Assembly: GCA_035288785.1 (NCBI GenBank)
Contig: DATDZF010000068.1
Location: 1 to 8,492, forward strand
From: JACRGC01 sp035288785
Lineage (GTDB): Archaea; Micrarchaeota; Micrarchaeia; Norongarragalinales; SBBD01
Direction: 5' to 3'
DNA length: 8,492 nucleotides
Positions 1 to 8,000 of the stretch are shown here, in pieces (position 1 is the stretch's first letter; each line of letters begins with the position of its first letter). The notes beneath the pieces were generated by a model. The model was not told where the DNA came from and ran no database searches. It saw only the letters and a program-made list of their open reading frames with translations. The position numbers were made by a program, and so were the translations under genes.

Positions 1-255
1 AACGCGCTTGGCGGGGTGCTGGATGGAAATTCCCCAAATCCCGTAATCAACAACCCCCCTCATTCGGAAAAATACGGGGGGATGGATTTGCTCTCCTCAC
101 TTAGGATGCCATCGGGTATCGTCCCGGCAACGGTGCTTGAGCCGGAAAACGCCGCCATTTTCGCAGTTAAAATATTTTCGATGAACGATACAAACCTCAA
201 GAAGAAATTGGATGATTACAAGAAGAAGCTGATGCATGCTGCAGCCCCCAAGTAG
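1..255 (+). CDS. purE: PurE, C-terminal 84 residues (class II AIR carboxylase type), 5' end cut by window
   Basis: This is the end of a purE gene, which acts in de novo purine synthesis by placing the carboxyl group on aminoimidazole ribonucleotide to give CAIR. The frame is open from base 1 and stops with TAG at 253-255, so the GTG at 16 is an internal valine and not the start. Visible family motifs are NALGGVLDGN at fragment residues 1-10 (matching the SNALGPVLSGN-type loop), a PVINNPP strand, and SSLRMPSG at 32-39 followed by a TVLEPENAA helix start. The SSLR(L/M)PSG wording is that of class II PurE (animal PAICS C-terminal domain, spirochaete PurE), which uses CO2 directly. Class I enzymes, which use N5-CAIR made by PurK, have a different sequence here. 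The tail ends in a lysine-rich helix. The class assignment rests on remembered family sequences. The gene is convergent with the Lon-like ATPase gene. Confidence 0.9.
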   Translation, partial: NALGGVLDGNSPNPVINNPPHSEKYGGMDLLSSLRMPSGIVPATVLEPENAAIFAVKIFSMNDTNLKKKLDDYKKKLMHAAAPK

Positions 256-386
256 CTATGCTGGTGGCGATTTCCGACAAGATGCCCATCGCCTGCCCTT
301 GGTTGAATGGGGTTAGGCGTGCGCATATTGCTGCATTGGCACTTTCCAAACGAATTAGTATATTTCCTCGGTGTCCCGCTCCCCGG
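256..386. other. Short convergent intergenic gap
   Basis: These 131 bases separate the purE stop from the stop of the - strand ATPase gene. I see no tRNA, no long T-tract on either strand and no convincing gene. A weak 6-bp inverted repeat (GGCGAT at 266-271 with ATCGCC at 288-293, 16-base loop) lies just after purE. It could be a small hairpin, but nothing T-rich follows it, so I do not call it a terminator. Confidence 0.5.
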
Positions 387-1865
387 CTAAGTTATCTCCT
401 TTGAGTCCCGCTTTTCCGCCTTCTGCATCTCCGAGGCGCTTGCCCTCCATACGCTGCCGTACTTCTCCTTCAGCTGCTCTTCAATGTTGCGGTTGCGCTT
501 GATTGCCTCCTTCACGAACTCGGGCACGATGAGTTCAGCCTTCTCGTGGATGGCAATATCCCCTGCGAGGCGGATTGCCCCGCTCAAATCGCGAAGGCGA
601 AGGGTAAGGGCATTGGATGTATCATCGTTCAATTTGGCCCTCTTGCGGGATTCCTCAATTATCATATTGACTGCTTCCATCGTCGCATGCGGGATTTTGC
701 CATCCTTCCTTATTTCCTGCGCGATGAACTGGAGCATCTTCGCACGATTTTCAGGGGAATCGGGCATATAAGTATCGAGCAGCACCTCGTACCCGTTCCC
801 GATGATGCGGGACCTTAGGGGCGGAAGGACAAAATGCAAATCGTTGATATTACTCGCCGCAATAAGGATGAAGTCGCATGGCACATCGTCAACCCTAACG
901 GATGCCCCGGAGCTTTGGGGGTTCCTTCCAACGATCGGGTATTTCTTATCCTGGATGGCGGTGAATAGGAAGCGCTGCAAATAGCTCAAAGCGGAAAGCT
1001 CGTCGATGAACAGCACCCCCTCGTGAGACTCATGGATAGCCCCCGCCATCACCCTCTCATATGGATGCGACCCGATGGATCCCCCGCTTGGGGTTGGCGA
1101 CCTTCCTCCATAGGGCTCGTGCCTAACATCTCCGAGGAATTCTGTCTCTGATGCGCCAGTACCGATGACGAAATTTTTACGATTTATTGGTAGGAGGATT
1201 TTTCGGGGCTTTTGCTGCTTGATCATGTCGATCTTTTCCAGCATTTTTTGGTCGAGCAATTTTATACGGTCATCCATGCGCTCGTAAACTATGATCTCCT
1301 CCCTTCCGGAATCGTTCATGCGCGTTGTGTGGACGCGCTCCGCGCGCTGGGAGGCGAAATAGTCCGAGAGCAAATCGCCAAAGGGCGAGTACTCCTTCCG
1401 GAACTTCTCGGTCCCGCAATTGGGGCAGCTTGGCTCGCTTGCCTTGCTTAGCCTATTGCACTTCCTGCACCGGAACCCGAGCTTTTCCGCAACAAAGGAG
1501 GGCACATCGCGGGGCTCCACAATCTTTCCTTCCAGCTCCTTTTCAAGCGATTTCTCCTTTTGCAAATCCGCCGCTGTCTTTATTTCCACGATCGGCCGCT
1601 CGGGATTTTCGGGGTTGTGCAAAACTGAAATCTCTTCCTTTGGCTTTGGGATGTGGTAAGCGATGCTTTGCGCAATGAGGGATTTGCCAATCCCCGGGGG
1701 CCCAACAAGGAGCAGGTGCCTTCTTTGCCTGGCAGCGAGCTTGGATATCCTGACCGCCTCGTCCTGCCCAATCACCTGCTCGAGGGGATCCTTGGGGATT
1801 ATTACCTGGGCAGTGTTCTCTACCCCTTCCATTGCATTTGCGAACTCCGCCTTCATGAAAATCAT
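387..1865 (-). CDS. LonB-like AAA+ ATPase without protease domain, with zinc-ribbon insert
   Basis: This 492-residue protein matches archaeal LonB through its ATPase core: Walker A GPPGIGKS (55-62), LGDVRHEPYGG (244-254), PYERVMAGAIH (268-278), Walker B VLFIDEL (284-290), VPCDFILIAASN with sensor-1 Asn339, arginine-finger candidates in LRSRI (Arg351, Arg353), MPDSPENR (367-374), and the sensor-2 helix LTLRLRDLSGAIR (420-432). Known LonB proteins are membrane proteases of over 600 residues. They have a transmembrane insert between Walker A and B and a C-terminal Ser-Lys protease domain. This one ends after the lid helices in a charged tail, so it has no protease domain. Its insert (about 70-230) has no hydrophobic span and instead carries CRKC...CPNC (Cys133, 136, 147, 150), a probable zinc ribbon. 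It is therefore predicted to be a soluble ATP-driven remodelling or unfolding enzyme. Its substrate is unknown. The start may instead be Met4 (ATG at 1856-1854). Family certain, role inferred. Confidence 0.9.
   Translation of the reverse strand: MIFMKAEFANAMEGVENTAQVIIPKDPLEQVIGQDEAVRISKLAARQRRHLLLVGPPGIGKSLIAQSIAYHIPKPKEEISVLHNPENPERPIVEIKTAADLQKEKSLEKELEGKIVEPRDVPSFVAEKLGFRCRKCNRLSKASEPSCPNCGTEKFRKEYSPFGDLLSDYFASQRAERVHTTRMNDSGREEIIVYERMDDRIKLLDQKMLEKIDMIKQQKPRKILLPINRKNFVIGTGASETEFLGDVRHEPYGGRSPTPSGGSIGSHPYERVMAGAIHESHEGVLFIDELSALSYLQRFLFTAIQDKKYPIVGRNPQSSGASVRVDDVPCDFILIAASNINDLHFVLPPLRSRIIGNGYEVLLDTYMPDSPENRAKMLQFIAQEIRKDGKIPHATMEAVNMIIEESRKRAKLNDDTSNALTLRLRDLSGAIRLAGDIAIHEKAELIVPEFVKEAIKRNRNIEEQLKEKYGSVWRASASEMQKAEKRDSKEIT
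1438..1469 (-). other. Zinc-ribbon (CxxC-x10-CxxC) inside the AAA+ insert
   Basis: Cys133, Cys136, Cys147 and Cys150 of the ATPase form a CxxC-x10-CxxC pattern, the usual four-cysteine zinc site of a small ribbon. It sits between Walker A and Walker B, where membrane-bound archaeal LonB places its transmembrane helices. The surrounding insert is rich in Lys and Glu. Metal binding is inferred from the pattern only. Confidence 0.75.
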
Positions 1866-1869
1866 ACCT
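1854..1869 (-). promoter_or_regulatory. Start region of the Lon-like ATPase: AGGT and two candidate ATG starts
   Basis: On the - strand the sequence reads AGGT, ATG (1865-1863), ATTTTC, then a second ATG (1856-1854). The AGGT abuts the first ATG, too close to serve it, but lies 9 bases before the second, a workable Shine-Dalgarno distance. The upstream TATA-like box predicts transcription starting near 1862-1866. So either a leaderless mRNA uses the first ATG or a short-leader mRNA uses the second. The two options differ by only three residues (MIF). Confidence 0.45.
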
Positions 1870-1883
1870 AGTTCGGCGTGAAT

Positions 1884-1899
1884 GTTATTAAACGGTTTG
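1884..1899 (-). promoter_or_regulatory. Candidate BRE/TATA promoter for the Lon-like ATPase
   Basis: Read on the - strand this is CAAACCGTTTAATAAC, a BRE-like CAAACCG followed by the TATA-like TTTAATAA (1892-1885). The box centre is about 24-26 bases before the candidate start codons, matching the usual archaeal distance of about 26 bases between TATA box and transcription start. It matches the element facing the opposite gene at 14 of 16 positions, which makes chance less likely. Confidence 0.5.
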
Positions 1900-1962
1900 A
1901 TTTGATTTGGCGCATCCTTCGGAATTAAAAAATAATTGCACTTGGTTGGGTTTTTTTCCTGC

Positions 1963-1975
1963 TTTGGGCCCCAAA
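1963..1975. repeat. 13-base palindrome next to the + strand promoter element
   Basis: TTTGGG and CCCAAA are perfect inverted copies around a single C. The right half overlaps the BRE-like part of the + strand promoter element (1972-1987), so it is well placed to be an operator for a dimeric regulator. There is no matching palindrome beside the - strand element. Function is inferred from position only. Confidence 0.35.
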
Positions 1976-1987
1976 CCGTTGAATATC
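1972..1987 (+). promoter_or_regulatory. Candidate BRE/TATA promoter for the giant surface protein
   Basis: The element reads CAAACCGTTGAATATC, a BRE-like CAAACCG then the TATA-like TTGAATAT (1979-1986). An archaeal transcription start about 26 bases downstream would fall near 2008-2010, giving an mRNA leader of about 18-20 bases that would include the AGGTG ribosome site at 2018-2022. It differs from the opposed - strand element at only two of 16 positions. Confidence 0.5.
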
Positions 1988-2017
1988 GTTAAAAAGGGGC
2001 TTCACGTTTATTTTCTT

Positions 2018-2022
2018 AGGTG
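2018..2022 (+). promoter_or_regulatory. Ribosome binding site of the giant surface protein
   Basis: AGGTG lies 5 bases before the ATG at 2028. It fits pairing with the CACCU of the archaeal 16S rRNA 3' end and supports this ATG as the start of the long frame. Confidence 0.7.
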
Positions 2023-2027
2023 CTGCA

Positions 2028-5000
2028 ATGGGGCTTATTGAATCCCTCACGGAATTTTATCAACAACTCGAAGAGGGGTACTACTCTGTTTGCGACAAGC
2101 TGCGTGATGCGGGAATACCCGTTTATGATTATTTTATAACCCCCCTCGAGGATAGGGGCATCCAATCCCTTCCAGTGCTCATTTGCCTGTTACTGCTCGT
2201 ATTCGGAGGCATTGCATTCCTCCTGTTCTCGAATACCGCGGTTTCGCTTAAAATCTACGTCGAATCAGACATCGGTGAGGCGATCGATGACGCGAAAATA
2301 ACCCTGACCTCAGGCAGCCTCGTCAGGGAAACCCGAACCAAGGAGGGTTTTGCAGTTTTCGGCAACCTTCCAAAAAATAAGGAAGCGTCTGTTAGCGCCG
2401 AAAAGGAGGGGTACTCCGCGCCCCCACGGGCAGTTATGCTTGGGAGCGTGGATTCAATTAAGATCATAATGAACGGGCAGGGAGGCATTGCAGTGCCCCT
2501 CCAAGTCGTTGATTTTCAGGGCGCGGCGCTTGAAAACGCCCTCTTGGAATACTCATTTGCAGACGGCCAAGGAAGGGAGGTTTCGGGCAGTGCCGTTAGC
2601 GACCCTTCAGGAAAGGCCACAATCACTGCAGCTGATAAGGCCACTGTTTTCCTGACGGCCTCGCTATCCGGCTATGAGCCAAGGAGCATGAATTTTTCTG
2701 CGGAAAAAGGGATGCCAATCAAGCGGGTTGTGCTAAGGAAGATAGAAGCGACACCAGAGCCATCCCCCGACTCGGAGCACGCGCAGCTTGAAATCCAGGT
2801 GAAGGATGATGCCGACGAGTCTGCAGTGGATGCGGAGCTTACGATTTTTGACCAGGAAACGCAATCCGTCCTGAAAGAAGGGAGGTCAAGCCAGGGGCTG
2901 TTCAGGACAACCGCCATAAGGATTGGCGCAAAAATCAAGGTGCTTGCAAAGGCAGCAGGCTATGAGGATACGATAAAGTTGAAGACGCTGGTCCCAAGGA
3001 CCGTCCTTCCGATCCGGATGGTTAGGAAAAGGGTCGATCCATCCCAGCAGCCTGCTATTAATGGCTCAGTGATATCCGTTTTTGATGAGAAGGGGCTGCC
3101 GCTTTCCGCGGAAATCCGCGTATGGGAATTTTCCGAGGAGGCAAATTATACCTTGCTGAAAAAGGCAACCGGCACGGAAATCAGGCTTTCCTTGAACCCA
3201 GAAAGGCTGCATTATGCGACTGCATGGAAAGAAGGATACCTGCCCGGAAAGCTCCCGGTTTTCATTGGCTCGCAATCAGGCAACATTACCCTCGTAAAAG
3301 GGAGCGCAAATAATTCCGCCCCCCTCAACGTGGTGGTTGTTGATGATGAAAACAAGAAGGTCAGCGGGGTTTCAATTGCGTTTTTTGACGAGCTTGGCGA
3401 CCAGGTGGCGCCATTCGACCTGAAGACGGATGTTTCAGGGAAAGTTGCCGTGAAATATTTCCCCAAGGGGGCATTCAAGGTGGTTGCATCAAAACCGCCG
3501 CAGCTTGGGGTTGCCATTGTTGATACTTATGCCACTAGCAATGTCATAATCGTGCTTCCGTCCTCAAGGGGAACCCTGGAAATAACCGCAACCGAATGGA
3601 ACGGCAACTCTTCCATACTTGAATTTTCAGCAAATGCCACAATTTCCGGCGATAAAAACGCCACCTATTCTGAAGGTTGCGTTGCCGTTGATGGAGTTTG
3701 CAGAATGGAAGTCCGCGCAGGAAAGGACCTTAAAGTGGATGTATCCTCGCCCGAATATGAGCCGGCGAGCCAAGTTGTCAAGCCCATCCCAAATGCACTA
3801 AAGCAGGTAAAGGTAAAGCTAATGAAGCCCGGCCAGGGCTCCATGGCCAAGATTGCATTGGACCGCGTGGTGGACTTGAACTATAATGAATCCGAGGTCC
3901 TAAGCTCCGGTGCATATTACATTGCCATATTTGATGTTTATGCGCGCAACATCTCAAAGGGGAATGGCATTTTCATAAAGCTTGAGGACGAAACTGGCGG
4001 GGAAGTTGCCCACATCACAAATTATTCCTGGGAGGGCGTATCGCCAGACCGGGTCATAGGGTCAAGGTCCATCAAGCCTACGAATGCGTGCGCTGAAACA
4101 TACGATTCCTCAGCTGGCAGCAGGCCTGAGCCCCTGAGCTGGATGAATGCGGAGTATTCCTTCAAAGGGAGCACGAGCGTTGCTTACCTCTTCAAGATCG
4201 ATTCGTCCATCGCATCGCAGGAAATGCTGCTGAATTACCGCTCCTACGTAATAACCCCGGGCGATGATTATTTCCGCGATCCGGTCGATCCAGAATTGGG
4301 CACTAGCCCGGAGAGCTCCGGCAAGGAATGGTGCGAGGCAGCGGTGAAAAATGTCTCGTTCAAGCTTGAAGGATGCGGGAATTTAGGTGAGGCATGCTGC
4401 ATTGATCGGCCAATAGTGGAAGGAGGCACCTGCAACGGCCTTTACCAGTGCCAATTGGACTACGAAACAAATGCGAGCACATGCGCGAATCCGACCGCAT
4501 GCGGTTCAAAATCCTATTTCTGCACCAGCACATCAATTTGCTGTGCAACCGATGCGGGCAAGCGGTGCATAGAAGGGGAAGAGTGCCCTTCGCCAAAGAG
4601 CCGTGGATGCGACCCAGTATGCAACCCCGAAACTGAGTATTGCGATTCCTCTGGAGGCCCGGATGAGGCAGGGGTTTGCATGGACAAGGAAAAGGGGCTT
4701 TGCGGCAAGGCCGGGCTCAAATGCTGCCCCGATGGGGATAAATGCTCCTCCGGCCTGAAATGCGGATTGGATGATGTTTGTATTGCCTGCGGCGGCCTCA
4801 CGCAGCAATGCTGTCCCTCTTCTGCAAGTGCCCCTGAAACCGCCTGTAAAAATGACCTGCAATGCTTGGGCTCGTTTTGCAATATTGCGCAGCTTTGCGG
4901 GCCCTCCAAGGAAAAGTGCACCGGCGCAACCATATGCTGCAACGATCCATCCAAGGCAGGTGAATGCGTTCCGGCATCCGAATGCGCATCGCCTGTGCGG

Positions 5001-8000
5001 TGCCCCACATGCGCAGCAAACCAATATTGCGATTCGACAAATCCCATTGCACCTTTCTGCAAGGCATGCTCATCCAATCCATCCGCATGCAATATTTGCA
5101 GCATGACCGACCCGGCATTCAAATGCAAAAGCGGCACTTGCATCGTCCCTCCCGGCAGCCAGTATGGCTCTTGCCAGCAGTGCGGGGGTGATTCCCAGCA
5201 ATGTTGCGAAAATGATGTTTGCAGTCCGGGTTTTGCCTGCTTGCAAGGAAAATGCACCAACTCGAGTGAGGCAACCTGCGGAGGTGAATCCCAGCCATGC
5301 TGCGCAGGGGGCACTTGCACTGAAGGCTTCTCATGCTCTACTGAAAACCTATGCACAAAGTGCGGGGAAATGAGCGAGGCATGCTGCGCATCAGACCCAC
5401 AATGCGTAACTGCAAATTCCATCTGCTCCCCCGACTCTGAAACATGCATTGCCGGAGATGAGGTTTCAGATTCCGAATCCCGCCTTTCATTTGGGTTTTC
5501 CCAGGTGCAATGCAACCTGGAGGGCGCAAGTTGCGATTCGGAGAGGGGGACAAGCGGCTTTAGGGTGCATTCCATCCAAGGCTGCGGAACAGATTGCCCT
5601 ACGGGGAACCTTATTGCCTCTTATGAAATTGACTATGGCGGTGAATTTCCCGTCGAACTTACAATTTGGATCTCCGACTTAGTTTCCCTAGAACCCGTTT
5701 CCCTTCTATCCTCTGAAGGAAGCCTCGTTCAACTTTCTCCGAGCATATCCGAAATAAACATCCCTATTCCCGATGAATCATGGCTTTCTGGCAGTGTAAT
5801 TCTTGCCCCGCGTTCCCGCAATGCGCGCGTCATCATTTCCTACAGATTCAAACACGACGGAAAGGAGCTGACTGCCCGGCCGTATGTTTCGGTCATATCC
5901 AATGTGCCAATAACCCCGCCCATCCACCTGCCGAACCTGTTCACCTGCGACAAGCTCGAGCTGAAAAGCGTCGTTTACCCCGGCACAATCCGGCCAGTTG
6001 TTGAGAGCTCATGTGAAAAAATAGTATTCCAGGTTGATTCCATTTTCCCCGCAGATGCAATTCCCCTGGATGACCGCGGAATGGAGGGCAACTGCGGGAA
6101 CCTCTACGACATTCATTACGGAACTGCAACAAATGCCTCATTATATGACAAATGCTTCGACACCGGGTCCGCGCCAGGAGATAAGGCGCTGCGTTATTGG
6201 CCCTCGAAGAGCGTGGAATGCCCGCTTGCACCAGTTGGGAACTTTGTCCCTGCCGCAAACGTAACAATGACCGTGCGCTGCTTCCTTGACGAGGCCGCAA
6301 CCGTTGGCGAATCCAAGAAAATAAGCATCGTAATAACGAATTACACCCTCGTGGACATCCCCGCAACCGACATTTCCGTGGTCAATTACAAGACAAGCGC
6401 ACTCCCGTCCATGAATGTTCCCAAATCTTATTACGGCTATGATGGCGAGGGCTACTCGCCGCTGCGGCTCGTATATGCTTTGAACAACCGGGTACGCATC
6501 CCCTTCGAAGTAAATAAGTTCAATATGCGGGACACTTACTGGGCCTCGGATTATGCCCTCGCGGATGGGAGCTATAAAAAGCTCAAGTCAAGCACCCAGC
6601 TCCTGGAAAAAAGCTCAATAGCCGACCTTATATCCTGGAACACCGACAAGGCAAGCCGGCTGAAAATATATTCCGATCCGGATAATAGGGAGTTCAACCG
6701 GAATATGCCAAGGACTTCGTTTGAGCTTTCCTCCAAGGAGCCACTCCAGAGCAGCCTTGCCTCGAAATTGGTGTCAAGGACGCTGCAGATGATTGCCCCG
6801 AAACTGAATGAATTGAAGGATGTTGAGCTAGCGTGCATAGAAGAGTGCAGTTCTGTAGCAGGAATGGCGGCCATTTCCTGCAATGACAAATGCGATTCGG
6901 AAGCGCGTTCCTGCGTTAGGGGGTGCGGTTATGACGATGGGGAGTGCCTAGCGGGTTGCAATAATGATAAACAGGTGTGCACTACGCTGTGCGATTCCGT
7001 CTATTCCGAGCAGAACGACACCTGCACCTATAGCTGCGCCGTCAACTATTCGAACTCCGTTGATGCCGAGTATGCAAAAGCAATAATAGAAAAATTCCGC
7101 GAAACCGCAAAGGAGGTTGCGCGGAAGACCGCATTCAAGCGCAGCTTCGAGAACCGCATCTACTGCACGAAGCAGCAGCCAACTGAGGCTGAAACCACGA
7201 ACCCTGCGATATGCAGGGGCTCTGTTGATTCGTGGGTCAGCGCGCGCAACATCACCCGCCCGGATACGGAAGCGTGCCTATTCTGCAATGACCTTTTTGC
7301 ACAGCAATTCGGTGCACCTGCGCCGGACAATGAATACGTCGATAATTGCGATTCAAGGTGCTTGCCGGATGCTTCCGCAGAATGCGAGGCCGCCTGGGCA
7401 GGCAAGGGAGCGGAAGGCCAATCGCTGTACTGCGCAAGAATCTATGAGGGAAATAATTATACTGATCCTTTCGGGAATTTGAAGGAATGCCCTGCCTCTG
7501 AAGATCCTGCAGAATGCGTTTACCGCTGCTCCCCAAAATCCCCCCAAAAAGGTGGCGATTATTGCGGCACAGCCGATAAGTGCGCCGAATGTTCCCCCGA
7601 TGGGGTAAAGGATTCCCTGACAATAACGGGATTCGAGTTCGTCTGGGCAAATACCTCCAAACTTTTCGAAGTTGTTTTGCCCACAAGGGACGAAGCGCTT
7701 GATGCAATGATCCCTTATAAGTATTTCACTGATCCACTGCAAAACCCGTTCATATTTTCCGCAGTACTGCCGCTCAGCGCGAATGTGGTGTTCAACTACT
7801 TTGGCAAGGCGCCCGATTTCAGCCTTAGCCATGAAAATCTCATCGACATTAAATGGGAAGGGGATCGTTATGGAGACAGCTCAGTTGAGGCTGCATGCAA
7901 GTTCCGGCAGGGAGTTTACCAATTGCAAACATACACGCAAAATGGCGTGCAGCTCTACATTACTGACGATCCTGCAGGGGATAAAACCTTCAGGCTCACT

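Larger units (their letters stand above)
1866..2027. other. Divergent intergenic region with inverted promoter elements
   Basis: This 162-base stretch separates two divergently transcribed genes. A perfect 9-bp inverted repeat, AACGGTTTG (1891-1899) and CAAACCGTT (1972-1980), brackets its centre, each arm being part of a candidate promoter. Between the arms lie a TTTGA-type pentanucleotide run (1896-1910), a small AATTA/TAATT palindrome (1923-1937), a seven-T tract (1951-1957) and a TTTGGG-C-CCCAAA palindrome (1963-1975) that touches the right arm. No gene was found here. Confidence 0.6.

Noticed and set aside
16..18. GTG as the start of a 79-residue purE-like gene
   Set aside because: The frame is open upstream to base 1 and encodes NALGG, part of the conserved PurE loop, so the gene is cut by the window edge and not short.
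266..293. Small hairpin after purE as a terminator
   Set aside because: It has only 6 bp with a 16-base loop and no T-tract on either strand.
258..404. A 48-codon + strand open frame after purE
   Set aside because: It has no ribosome site of its own and no recognisable motif, and it runs into the 3' end of the convergent ATPase gene. It is probably chance.
387..1865. Annotation as MoxR, Mg-chelatase or a functional Lon protease
   Set aside because: The VPCDFILIAASN, GDVRHEPYGG and LTLRLRDLSGAIR blocks are LonB-specific, and there is no Ser-Lys protease domain after residue 470.
4374..5447. CRISPR or simple DNA tandem repeats in the cysteine-rich region
   Set aside because: Repetition is at protein level with variable spacing. 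At DNA level only short matches such as GAGGCATGCTGC (4389-4400 and 5376-5387) recur.
4514..5575. A 353-codon open frame on the - strand
   Set aside because: It lies antisense to the cysteine-rich region. Frequent TGC codons read as GCA on the other strand and suppress stops, and the predicted protein (His/Gln/Pro/Ser-rich, no domains) looks like a shadow. The + strand frame has clear modular cysteine spacing.
7353..7832. A 159-codon open frame on the - strand
   Set aside because: It is antisense to the third cysteine cluster of the giant protein. It has no ribosome site or domain pattern, and the + strand frame is continuous through it.
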